64,000 nucleotides of DNA. Origin: Solen grandis. Lineage: Eukaryota > Mollusca > Bivalvia > Adapedonta > Solenidae. The stretch covers positions 43,390,377 through 43,454,376 of the forward strand of contig CM037789.1 of the NCBI GenBank assembly GCA_021229015.1, written 5' to 3'. The notes beneath the pieces were generated by a model. It had not been told where the DNA came from. It did not search any database and worked only from the letters and a program-made list of their open reading frames with translations. The first letter of the stretch is position 1. The number at the start of each line of letters is the position of its first letter. Below are positions 11,553 through 22,900 of the stretch, in pieces. The position numbers and the translations under genes were made by a program.

Positions 11553-11914
11553 GTTTCCTTTTGCAAGCGTTTATTATCCGAATGTGACGCGGCTTCATAA
11601 CAACGCGCCGTTGATTGGTCCTTTATTTTTAACATGCTTGTTGCGATATTTGATTGGTCCGTTATTTATATTATGCTATTTTCTGCAATGGGAAAACCTA
11701 TGCGAATCAATATAATGCGGGTACTTCTGGCAGGCAATTTATCGTCAATCTGATGCCAATTTGATTTTTATACAACGGCTGAGATAATCATATAATATCA
11801 TGAATCTGATATTGCGTCAATGGTGACGCGCTGTGGATATTTTTTGGGGTCATTGCTGAAATAAATGCGACAAAACGCACAAATCTGTGCGTCATCGGAA
11901 ACCCTGCACCATGT
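11553..11914. other. 5' flank of the hAT-like relic, with a possible TIR
   Basis: No further gene. On the minus strand from 11906 the sequence reads CAGGGTTTCCGATGACGCAC, then the self-complementary CGCACAGATTTGTGCG. The CAGGG start is typical of hAT terminal inverted repeats, so this may be the element's 5' end. I found no matching right end near 7.2-7.5 kb, where other repeats begin. Confidence 0.35.
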
Positions 11915-12373
11915 TGGTCGGTCCGTTGGTCCGTCGGTTCGTCCGTCCGTCTGTAGTTTTTTTGTCCACGCTATTTCTCAATAACTACTGGATGGATTTC
12001 AATCAAACTGCATAGGAAGCTTCACTGGTGAGCATAGATGTGCATATTATGAAATTGTTACGGTTGATTGACTTTCTTTTGAGTTATGGCCCTTTGCTGA
12101 TTTTCTAGAGTTTTCTTTGTCCACGCTATTTCTCAATAACTACTGGATGGATTTCAATCAAACTTCATAGGAAGCTTCAATATCAAGCACAGATGTGCAT
12201 ATTATGAAATGGTTACGGTTGACTAATTTTCTTTTGAGTTATGGCCCTTTGCTGATTTTCTGGAGTTTTCTTTGTCCACGCTATTTCTCAATAACTACTG
12301 GATAGATTTCAAACAAACGTCATAGGAAGCTTCAATATCAAGCACAGATGTGCATATTATGAATTGGTTACGG
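11915..12373 (+). repeat. GTCC-rich tract plus three 155-bp tandem units
   Basis: A GGTCCGTTGGTCCGTCGG-type tract (11915-11953) leads into three units beginning TTGTCCACGCTATTTCTCAA at about 11962, 12118 and 12272 (period 154-156). The design, GTCC tract then tandem units, mirrors the hairpin-ended elements nearby, although the units differ. Confidence 0.8.
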
Positions 12374-15300
12374 TTTTGGAGCTATTTTGGGCCGAATAAA
12401 AACACAATAATTGTAACATGACCTTGAACTTTTCATTTATTTTAAAACTTTTTAATTGTGAGGCCCTTTCAGACCAAAAAATACATAACTTGTGAAAAAA
12501 TTCATGAAGAATGAACCGAAAATAAAGTTACGAGCGACAAAAAACATGTTTTTGAAACTTTAACTTTTCCTAAAATTTAGTGAAGTTTGACCGTTTCTAG
12601 AGGACAAGCCATGCATTTCTTGAATTTGCCACCCCATATATTTTGTATGTATATGTCTTGCAAATCATTTGCAGCAAACAGAATTCTTCTATCTGATCTC
12701 TAACAAAAATGGATAGGTTTTTCGTACACCTACCCACATTTGCGCAGTTTTTTGCGAGGTTCAAACATGAAACCTTCTGTAACTCAAAAACTTTCAGCGA
12801 CACGTACCCTTGAAACCTATCATATTTTATTAGGCTATCAACAAGGAACAGAATGCAAAAAACCGCATTTGAATCTGACGTCAAATAACTGAGTTATTAG
12901 CCAATTATACATTTCATGCAAAACGCCCCCTAGCGGGAAAAGTAAGACATAAATGAAAATTTTCTCAACATTAGGATCATCTTCAAATACGTGGTAAAAA
13001 CTGATTAAAATTTAATAAATGTGGCTTTTCTGATCACGGAGATTTGCCGTTAACAAAAAAGGGTTAGAAAAATAACTAGAACCGCAAGCGGTATCTCGGT
13101 TTTCGCTTTTAACCTAATCAACTTGAACACTTTATTTCAACTCAGCCACAATTTTCAATATGAAACAGAACGAAAAGGTTTTTGAAGACGTACTCTCATT
13201 TGCAGTTTTTTTTTGCAATGTTAGAACATTCAAACTCTTCTAGCGCAAATATTTTCCCATACCCTGTCCCTTGAAATTCATCACATTCTGTGGTGCTGTC
13301 AACAAGGAACAAAATGCTGAAAACTGCATTTCAATCAGACTTTAACATTTTGAGTTATAAGCAAAATAGTGATTTTAAGGAAAACGCCCTCTAGCGGCAA
13401 AATTAGAAACAAAATTGCAAAAACAGCAAATAGTTCAAACAAGTATATAAGTCGCACTAGTTGAACATTCTTTTTCTTATATATCACAACTTGAAGCATA
13501 AAAACTGATTTACAATTATTCCAAAAAAGGATCAAACTTTGGACTGCCGTAAAATGAACAAATCAAGTCCGATCTTCAAAAACTAAACATCACTGGAAAG
13601 AGCTCCTCAAGAACTAAAACCATTGTTTATATACTCTCAATGAAATATTTTTAGATTTGGAGCACTTTGTGGCCGAATAAAAACACAATTATCGTAATAT
13701 GACATTGACCTTTTCAATGTTTTTTAAACTTTTTAATTGTGAGGCCCTTTCAAACTTACCAAAACATAACGTGTGAAAATTTCATGAAGAATGAACAGAA
13801 AATAAAGTCAGGAGCGACAAAAACATGTTTTTGAAATTTAAATTTTTCCAAAATTTAGTGAAGTTTGACCATTTCTAGAGGACAAACCACGCATTTCCTT
13901 AATTCGCCACCCCATATATTTTGTGTGTATTCGTCTTTCAAATGGTATGCCGGAGACAGAATTCTTCTATCTGATCACTAACAAAAACGGATAGGTTTTT
14001 CGTAGACCTACCCTCATTTGCACAGTTTTTTTTTTTTTTTTTTTTTTTGCAAGGTTCGAACATTCAACCTTCCGTAGCTCAAAAGCTTTCAGCCACACTG
14101 ACCCTCGAATCCTATCATATGTTATTAGGCTATCAACAGGGAACAGAATGCAAAAAACCGCAATCGAATCGGACTTCAACTTTTTGAGTTATAAGCAAAA
14201 GAATGATTTCAAGAAAAGCGCCCCCTAGCGGCAAAATGAGAAAGAAAATTGATTAAAATTTTACTGTCAGGTTCCTAGCAAAGCAGCAAATAGTTCAATC
14301 AAGTATACTAGTCGCACAAGTCGAACTTTTTATTCTTATGTATCAGAAGTTGAAGCATAAAATCTGATATACAATTATTCCAAAAAAGGATCAAACTTTG
14401 GACTGCCGTAATATGACCAAATCAAGTCCAATCTTCGAAAAGTAAGCATCAATGGAAAGGGCTCTTGAGGAACTAAATCTTTTGTCCATATACTCTTAAT
14501 GAAATATTTTTAGTTTTGGAGCTATGTGGGGCCGAATAAAAACACAATAATCGTAATATGACCTAGACCTTTTCATTTATTTTTAGCTCACCTGAGCACA
14601 CAGTGCTCAAGGTGAGCTTTTGTGATCGCCCTTCGTCCGGCGTCCGTCGTCGTGCGTCGTCCGTTGTCGTTGTCCGTCGTCCGTCGTCAACAATTTGCTT
14701 TAAACGACATCTCCTCTGAAACCGCTGGACAGAATTTAATGAAACTTGGCAGGAATGTTCCTTGGGTGAGACTCTACAAAAGTTGCTAAAATAAAGTTGA
14801 TCCATGAAGAACTCTTGTTGCCATGGCTACAAAAAGAAAAATAATTTGAAAACTTTAAAAATCATCTTCTTTAAAACTACTGGCCAGATTTCAAAATAAT
14901 TTGGTACAGATGTTCCTTGGGTCAACCTCTACCAAAGTTGCTAAAAAAATTTCCGATCCGAAAAAAACAGGTATATGTATATAGAGAAACCTTTAAACAA
15001 CATCTCCTCTGAAACCACTAGACAGAATTTGATTAAACTTGGCAGGGATGATCCTTGGGTCAACCTTCACAAAAGTTGCTAAAATAAAGTTGATCCATGT
15101 AGAACTCTGGTTGCCATGGCAACAAAAAGAAAAAAATATGAAAACTTTAAAAATCATCTTCAAAACTACTGGCCAGATTTTAAAATAATTTGGTACAGAT
15201 GTTCCTTGGGTCAACCTCTACCAAAGTTGCTAAAAAAATTTCCGATCCGTAAAAAAACATGGCCGCCAGGGGTGGGGCTTATTTGCCTTATATGTATATA

Positions 15301-16211
15301 GAGAAACCTTTAAACAACATCTCCTCTAAAACCACTGGACAGAATTTGATTAAACTTGGCAGGGATGATCCTTGGGTCAACCTTCACAAAAGTTGTTAAA
15401 ATAAACTTGATCCATATAGAACTCTGGTTGCCATGGCTACAAAAAGAAAAAAAAATGAAAACTTTAAAAATCATCTTCTTCAAAACTACTGGCCAGATTT
15501 TAAAATAAATTGGAACAGATGTTCCTTGGGTCAACCTATTTATCTCAGGTGAGCGATTTAGGGCCATCATGGGCCTCTTGTTTAAATTTTTAATCGTGAC
15601 GTCCTTTCCGACATAACAATACATAACGTATGAAAATTTCATGAAGAATGAACCAAAAATAAAGTCAGGAGCGACAAAAAACATGTTTTTGAAATTTTAA
15701 TTTTTCCTAAACTTTAGTGAAGTTTGACCGTATCCAGAGGACAAACCCTGCATTTCTTAAATTCACCACCCCATATATTATGTGCGTATATGTCTTGCAA
15801 ATCATTTGCAGCAAACAAAACTCTTCTATCTGATCTCTAACAAAAATGGATAGGTTTTTCGTAGACCTACCCTCATTTGCACAGTGTTTTGCGAGGTTCA
15901 AACATGAAACCTTCTGTAACTCAAAAACTTTCAGCGACACGTACCTTCGAAACCTATCATATTTTATTAGGCTATCAACAAGGAACACAATGCGAAAAAC
16001 CGCATTTGAATAGGACCTCAAATAACTGAGTTATTAGCCATTAATAAATTTTATATTAAACGCCCCCTAGCGGGAAAAGTAAGACATAAATGAAAATTTT
16101 CTCAATGTTAGGATCATCTTCAAATACGTGGTAAAAAATGATTAAAATTTCATAAATGTGGCTTTTCTGATCACGGAGATTTGTCGTTAACAAAAAAGGG
16201 TTAGAAAAATA

Positions 16212-16212
<1 letters not shown>
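12374..16212 (+). repeat. Complex tandem repeat, three diverged copies
   Basis: Three copies begin with a form of TTTTGGAGCTATTTTGGGCC followed by GAATAAAAACACAAT, at about 12374, 13653 and 14512. Each contains GTGAAGTTTGACC, a CTATCTGATC..TAACAAAAA segment, TTTATTAGGCTATCAAC and CGCCCCCTAGCGG. Copy 1 also carries a second, more diverged half (13080-13650). Copy 3 is split by the element at 14585-15581. Minus-strand frames of 70-104 codons recur at homologous places (12597-12884, 13967-14179, 15707-16021), but they look like repeat sequence. The array ends in a 31-base A run at 16213-16243. Confidence 0.8.
14585..15581 (+). mobile_element. Hairpin-ended (Helentron-like) element inserted in repeat copy 3
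   Basis: The 5' end AGCTCACCTGAGCAC, loop ACA, GTGCTCAAGGTGAGCT forms a 15-bp-arm hairpin, followed by a GTCC/GTCGTC tract (14636-14690). Three internal units of about 300 bp begin near 14697, 14990 and 15301 (ACATCTCCTCTGAAACC, GGACAGAATTTGAT). The 3' end is CTCAGGTGAGCGATTTAGG then GGGCCATCATGGGCC and TCTTG. Compared with repeat copies 1 and 2, the insertion separates CATTTATTTT from TTTAAATTTTTAATCG, a T|T junction with no obvious longer target duplication. Confidence 0.85.
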
Positions 16213-16245
<33 letters not shown>

Positions 16246-16605
16246 GAAGAAGAACAATAGGTTTTCGCACTGCTGTTCACAATCATACAAATTATGTCAT
16301 GATATATAAAGTTTTTAATTGAGTTACACATGTATTTTGTGGTTACCTAACACATCCTATACTTCATTGATGTTCACTTTTTGTACTGTTTCCCATGTAA
16401 AACTTGTCAGTAAACTTTTAATATATGTGCCTCCGAATTCTGAGATTCATACATAACTCCGGAAAGTTAAATTGTTTTAAACTGATCTTCTATGTCTGCT
16501 ACAACCATGCCAGGTTAAGGTGAACATAATCCTATGACCAAACAAATTCTAATATTTGGCCAGTGGCGGGGGATATAGCTGTCCTTTGGACTGCCTTGTT
16601 ATATA

Positions 16606-17416
16606 CAGTGGTCACGCGATTCCTCGAGGTTGGACGGGATCTGCAAAAAAACTCGAAGAATCGCAGTATTTGAGGAATCATTTATATGTCAAAATTCAAT
16701 ACATTTACATTTGTTGATACCTTAACGTCATCTTTTCATTAATTATTTTGTTAAGTCTTTAATAATACTTAATAAACATAAAAAATAACACGATCATAGC
16801 TTTCATTGTGAGAAGTCAGAAATAAATTATTTTTTTACCGATAATATGATTGAAACCCTTTGTTTTAGTTTGTGTATATGGTGGCGTTGCGTATTTTTTA
16901 CATTCTTGTAATAAACACTTATACCGTGGTTCTTCAAATTAATGATTACAGAGAAAAAGAATAACTCTCAAACAATCAAAATCGGCCCCTTTAATGAAAA
17001 ATACTTAATCACGCAGACCAATCACAGTTTGTTACATGATCAGTAGGTGTGAAAATAATTTCTACATGGCCGTGTGATATAACGGTTCACCGATGTACTC
17101 TAAGAAGGTTTGACAATGTGTGAAAACAAAAAGAAAACCATCTCGACCAAAGTGATAATTACAGGTGGTCATAGGGCCAGAGTATGGTTGTCAGGGAGAT
17201 ATAGGTAGGTTTTGATATCGACTTTGAGGAATCGCATAGAAATATTATAGGATATACTATGGGCCAAGGGGAGTTTGAGGAATCCAAAATGCATGTTTGA
17301 AGAATCGCCCATAATTCATATTGAATAAGAAGGGCTAAAACAAGGGACCGGGCTTGTAGCTCGAGTCATCGCCGGTATTCAATGAATCGCCACATTGAGG
17401 AACCACGTGACCACTG
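16606..17416. mobile_element. TA-flanked MITE, pogo/Tc1-mariner type
   Basis: The left end CAGTGGTCACGCGATTCCTC and the reverse complement of the right end, CAGTGGTCACGTGGTTCCTC, match at 18 of 20 bases. TA flanks both ends (16604-16605 and 17417-17418). The interior repeats GAGGAATCG-like motifs (16669, 17224, 17275, 17299), possible subterminal transposase sites. There is no ORF, so the 811-bp element is non-autonomous. CAGT ends with a TA duplication fit the Tc1/mariner superfamily, pogo/Tigger branch being the closest match I know. Confidence 0.85.
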
Positions 17417-18018
17417 TATAGATTATCATGACTTTTTTATTAATACAGACATGGATGATAAAAATTAGCATTATTTGCATAAAAGGGTGGGGGGGGTGAC
17501 CAAACAGTCCTGTCCTTAAGTACCTGTGATTTCTTATATGTGAACACCTTTACCCAAAGTGTCTATATTATAACCAGTCTGAGTTGATCATCAACAAGAA
17601 ATGATCTGACGCTGTGTTACAAGCTATATTAGGAATGGTTCCATAATTATGCTCCTCAAAGGCTATAAAATATAAGAAAACTATGTCAAGAATCATAAAA
17701 TGAATATAAGGTTGGTCACCATGGTTATTACAAAAATAACAGTAGTGGTTTCAAGAAACACAATAAATCAAAATGCTGATAGAGCAGAAAGAACTGGGTC
17801 TTAATATAATATTATTGCATTTATCTTGTATATTATTGCAAATTTAATAACCAAGAGGGCCAAGATGAAATAATCTGCCTTCATTGCCTGAACAAGTTAC
17901 TATATTATAGCATAGTTGAACTGAATACATAATCCATGAGATCATTTCAATTCCACAAACCAAACAGGGAAGTGAAGATGATAGAGTGTAAACAGTGAAA
18001 ACTGGCATTAATTAAAGG
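17417..18018. other. Intergenic sequence, no gene seen
   Basis: AT-rich with a G run near 17487. No recognisable feature. Confidence 0.5.
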
Positions 18019-18732
18019 GCCATAACTACAGACCTAATTATCCAGTATCGACAATAATCGAACTTGGCCAAGTGATTATGACTATAAACATTGTCATAAT
18101 GTTTGAAGATGATTTCTTAAGGAATGAGGATGCTAGAGTGCAAACAAAGTGAAATCTGGCAAATTTTAATATTAAAAGGGGAATAACTCCTGACCTAATT
18201 GGCTGATATCTGCAATACTCACACTCGGCTGAAAGAATATGGCTAAAGACGTTGTCATAAAGTTTGAAGATGATTGCTTAAGAAAAGAAGATGCAATAGT
18301 GCAAACAAAGTAATATCTGGCATTTTTAGTTCACCTGAGCACATGTGCTCAGGATGAACTATTAGGATCGATGAATGTCTGTCATCCACAATTACTTTGT
18401 TTGCACTCTAGCCTCGTCATTTCTTGAAAGGGGCTTAACTCCTGACCTAATAGACTGATATCAGCCATAATCAAACATGGCCGAAAGAATATAGCAGTAA
18501 ACATTGTCAAAAAGCTTGAAGATGATTACATAAGAAATGAGGATGCTAAGCAAAAACTAGCAAATTTTAATATTAAAAGGGGCATAACTCCTGACCTAAT
18601 TGGCCCATATCAGCCATAATCGAACTTGGCTGAAAGAATATGGCTATAAACAATGTCATAAATATTGAAGATGATTGCTTAAGAAATGAGATGCTAGAGT
18701 GCAAACAAAGTGAAATCTGGCATTTTTTAATA
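18019..18732 (+). repeat. 150-160-bp tandem array interrupted by a hairpin
   Basis: Units containing GCATAACTCCTGACCTAATT, CATTGTCATAA.GTTTGAAG and GAGTGCAAACAAAGTGAAAT start near 18021, 18179, 18430 and 18580. At 18328-18360 a hairpin AGTTCACCTGAGCAC/GTGCTCAGGATGAACT, a variant of the 5' hairpin of the Helentron-like family, interrupts the array. The array runs into the second assembly gap. Confidence 0.8.
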
Positions 18733-18832
18733 NNNNNNNNNNNNNNNNNNNNNNNNNNNNNNNNNNNNNNNNNNNNNNNNNNNNNNNNNNNNNNNNNNNN
18801 NNNNNNNNNNNNNNNNNNNNNNNNNNNNNNNN
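18733..18832. other. Assembly gap (100 N)
   Basis: Exactly 100 N at the end of a tandem array. True size unknown. The missing first exon of the downstream transporter could lie here or further upstream. Confidence 1.
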
Positions 18833-19704
18833 TTTTTGAAATAGGTAGAATGTTAAGCATGTCGCAAGCAGATAAAATGTCACGTGTTTTTGTGTGCAAA
18901 GCTCATTTCAATGTACATTGTATAATTGTACAAAAGCTAAATATGTCGAATTATCAGCGAAATCGTCATGGTAACGTGTTATAATAAGTTTTAACTTACA
19001 TGAGGACTTGAGAAAACCAGAACCGAAATTGTTATGATTTACTTTGATTCGTATCTCTATTATGTAAATTTTTATTCATTTGATTTTAAAATGAGATAAA
19101 TAAACGGACGTAAGGCCCTCTCTTTATGGACGCGGGAAGTTACACATTGCATATATTCTGTTATATGACAAACGTCAAAATATCAACTTACCGAGAGAAT
19201 AGACTCATACTTTCGACGAGATGCTAATAAAAAATAGATTGTTGCAGTGAATATTTGTGCATTTGTGTCAACTGTTAACTGCAATTCTAAATTAATGTAA
19301 TTTTAATTAACAGAATTATATTGATATAATTCAGTTATAAAAAATAAATTGAATTATACAAACTATAATTACGCAAAGGGATTCTTGAATATTTAGGGGA
19401 TAACATCATTATTCTTTTTTTCTTCAAATAGATAATAACCATTTATGAACATATTTTTTTTTTTTATTTTTAAGGTAATATTTAACTCGTATCATCCTTA
19501 TCTCGCTAAATTAGGATTTATGACAGAAACATATTCAACTATTTTATGAACGTCCTCTGCAGCTTCATTATGACGTCATGCAACGTCAGCTGACGTCATT
19601 TCAGCTTATTCAAAATAAACAAGTGGCGGTCGTATAAATTATGAGAACAACACTAAAATCATACATATGAAATTACCAAAATCCATTTTGACATCGTTTT
19701 CCAG
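18833..19704. other. Upstream flank or first intron of the SLC16-like gene
   Basis: No ATG-containing exon can be joined in frame to the exon at 19705. ATG at 18945 opens a 9-codon frame to a GT at 18973, but its phase does not match. The stretch includes two CRE-like sites and ends in a good acceptor, CATCGTTTTCCAG. Confidence 0.4.
19571..19598. promoter_or_regulatory. Paired CRE palindromes (TGACGTCA)
   Basis: TGACGTCA occurs at 19571-19578 and 19591-19598, 20 bases apart, about 110 bp upstream of the first recognised transporter exon. A TATA-like TATAAATT follows at 19633. The consensus is that of CREB/ATF factors. Whether it is a promoter or lies in an intron is unknown. Confidence 0.4.
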
Positions 19705-19954
19705 GCATACACGTCCAGTGAGAGCAGCTATTCTGATAGACAACACAGTGTGGGCAACCCTCCAGATGGCGGTGTTTGGGCGTGGCTCACTGTCCTGGCG
19801 TGTACCGTGCTGCATCTCTGTGCCGAGCTGGTGTACTACATGTTTTACGACACCGTCATGATAGCCAAGTACAGAAATGCTCATCCAAATTTACCCGAAA
19901 AGACAGCTACCTATGTGGAATTTATGGTCTTTGAGGATGCAAACTTTTTGGGAG
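19705..19954 (+). CDS. SLC16-like exon a (TM1)
   Basis: Acceptor TTTTCCAG at 19697-19704; donor GGAG|GTAAGC. It encodes AYTSSESSYSDRQHSVG, the PPDGGVWAW motif and TM1 (LTVLACTVLHLCAELVYYMF), then an extracellular loop. The family motif is usually DGGWGW; here a Val is inserted. No in-frame ATG precedes the motif, so an upstream exon is required. Ends in phase 1. Confidence 0.8.
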
Positions 19955-22900
19955 GTAAGCAAACAATCCAGACTTGTGTTTCATGAAACATACCTTATTG
20001 AGACTTACCTCAATGTTTCTCTATACTTTTGAAATGTTTATGAAAAGAAAAACATACCAAACCTGTATGAAAAATACACTCCTTATGCTTCAGGAAGCAT
20101 GTGAGCAAAACAAAGTTAACTAGGTTTATATATGACTGAGGTATGAATAAAATATTGAGTTTTGGATATCATCTTTTAAATTAAAAGTTTCGTAAACCGG
20201 AGACCTCTTAGTTATGATAACCCTTTCAAAATGAAACGCTCAAAGCCCTGGCTCGAATTCCACCAAAACTACTTAGCTCTAAGTAATACTTAAATTCTTA
20301 ATCAAGGTAGATCCACATTCCACTATTCCTATTTTATGAAATATTCAAGTACATAACTAAGCTGAAATTGAATTACCACCTTAATAACTAACAATAACTG
20401 ATAAGAAAAGAAACATTTGGGTATTTTATAAGGGAAACAAGACTAATGAAATTCGCCCTTGAGTATTTAAGTTTTACTTAACGCTAAGAATTGTTTGTGG
20501 AATTCGACCCAGGTCTTACCGTATTCTTAAGTGTAATTGTCATGATAAAGCTTAACCCTTTCCCTCATATAGACTCATTTTGACCCTTTCCCTCATATAG
20601 ACTCATTTTGACGCACTCAATAGGTACCACATAAAGCCTGATCTGCAGAAAACCACAGTTAAACCTTACCAAATTTAATTATAAAGTCCTCATTTCCAGA
20701 CCATTGAGGAGCAGCGAACAGCATAAAACCTGATCAGCCTGCGAGTTACTCGCAGGCTGATCTGGTTTTATGCTGTTCGCATAGGTCTTTTCATGGTGTC
20801 CTCTATGAGGGAAAGGGTTAACGTATAGCCGTAAAGTTCATTTAGAATAACAGCATGGTGTTTTAATTTTAAAGCCTGATATCTCACTAAAGTATGTTTC
20901 GAGAAATGGAGCTCTAAAACTACTGTTAGCTTAATATCTTTTTTCCAACTGCTAGATCAAGTCATACTTTTGACTGCGTTTTATGATATTTAAATGTAAT
21001 TTCAGGTTACTTAAAGTGTTTATCCAGCTATTTACAACTTTAAGCATGTCACATATTATTTGCTAATCATATGCAATATCTTACAGTTTTTCTGTACTTA
21101 ATCGTTCAAAGATGAATGGCATGCCGGGTTGGATTTAAATGTTCCTCCGACAGTTTCACTTATTTGGGAACTACGTCTGCATGAGACATGTATAGTGTTG
21201 CCACACAGTGAGATATCGCCGTTTAAAAGAGGGATTATACGACGTTCAGTCACATTCTTCAGATACCGTGTCATTACCCTTATATGATGAAAGGGAACTA
21301 TCCAGTACTATAAAGATCGGTTTATGTATGTCGCGATCGGGAATCGAATCCATGACCTTGCTGATCCCGGGTCGGATTCTAGAACGACTCTTAGCGTGAC
21401 CGTTTTATTGACTCATAAAATGTGCAGGGACACATTGCCACCTGTCCCATATCAGTGTTCGTAATCCGTCATTGTGACTCATAAACCTCAATTATAAATA
21501 AATATAAAACTTCGCTGATATACATCATCTCCACATCATTTTACTTTGATTTGGAGATCGGTTTGCAACATGTTTACGATGCAATCCATCAAATCCCAGT
21601 AAAAAATATTTATATAATCATAAAATCACGATTTTCAACTTTCAGTTATTTTTGCTTTAACTCTTAAATTTCCCCTTTAATGCATATGCACTAGGTTGGT
21701 TTTCATGTAGTTCGCTCAATGTTGTGTTTGAAGTTTGCATCAACTCATCCATTCATTTATTTGCCTTTGTTAAATTTATCTCTTTAGGCCATCATCAGAG
21801 GCGATAAAGTGAGCAAATTAAAGCGAATTCAATAAAATGAAACCACGCTGATTTTGCATAAATATGTTTAAATAGCCGCATTTATGCCCCCTCTCTCTGT
21901 GACACACCAAAATGGCGAGATATAATATTCTATGGTTGTTTCTATAACACTCAGTGCCATAAAACTCATAGACTATATGATAGTCTATAATGATCATTTA
22001 AATTATTATAGAGATACTAAATAGAATTTTTCAAATAAAATTTCAGCGTTTGTTGCCGCTGTGATCGCCGTGTACATGGGATACCGCGTGGTGGCAATAC
22101 TCGGAGGTATTTCCGTGTTTGTCGGCTTCCTGACGGCGTCCTTCCTCGACCCTAACGACGACATCGAGTGGTTCGGATTCCTTGTCGGATTCCTCGGAGG
22201 TATTGTCATAGTAACACTTACCGCGTGCAGTGATACCATAGAATGTTACCTCTAGGTGTTAAAAAAAACTAGCTGTTTGCTCGATACTTGTAATATGATT
22301 GGTGCAAAGAAAACGGCGGAACCTGATATGCATTTGAACGTATACCTGGTGTGAGTGTAAAGGTAGCAGCCGGCATTTTTTGAATTGTTGAAGCAAACAC
22401 AGGATCACGTGGTTTAGAATATCCCATTTTTTTATGGTTTATGTGGTAGCATATTTCTGCCAAGCCATTTATTCACTTAGCTATGTTATGTTAACTGGAT
22501 ATCATGTGAAAAAATGCTTGTTATCCACATAATTGAAATGACTAACAAGGCAAGATATCCAGTTTATCTTAAGCAAATGTATAGCTGGCAGTAGTGGACA
22601 CTAACAGACAGTTTTGTCCTGTTAAGTTACCTTAGAGGATAACACGAAAGTTTTCTACATGTCAGATACTGACTGAATATGTAACAATTTTTCAGAAAAG
22701 CTTCGACATAGCTAAGTGAATAAGTGGCTGGCAGAAATATGCCACCATAGGTATATCATTATTATCAAACGTGTGTATTTAAACAAAATACTTCAATTAA
22801 CTGTTTGTATTAAGCTTAATAATGAATAATTATATAGCATATGTTTCCTCCGTGTTTGTAAATGCATATACAAGATAATGTTCAAAAACAGGTATCGGTG

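Noticed and set aside
12597..12884. 95-codon minus-strand ORF, with relatives at 13967-14179 and 15707-16021
   Set aside because: They are homologous parts of a tandem non-coding repeat, with indels between copies and no known domain.
18019..18732. CRISPR-like array
   Set aside because: Units of 150-160 bp are diverged and contiguous, without unique spacers. This is an ordinary eukaryotic tandem repeat.
18945..18973. Candidate first exon of the transporter (MSNYQRNRH then GT)
   Set aside because: It ends in phase 1 while the next exon needs phase 0; joining gives a stop. Could only be a non-coding exon.
18640..18984. ORFs spanning the second assembly gap
   Set aside because: Their middle is N; the open frame is an artefact of the gap.
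22047..22255. Transporter exon b read through to the stop at 22255 as a stand-alone protein
   Set aside because: A GT donor at 22200 joins in frame to the next exon and keeps the 12-TM architecture.
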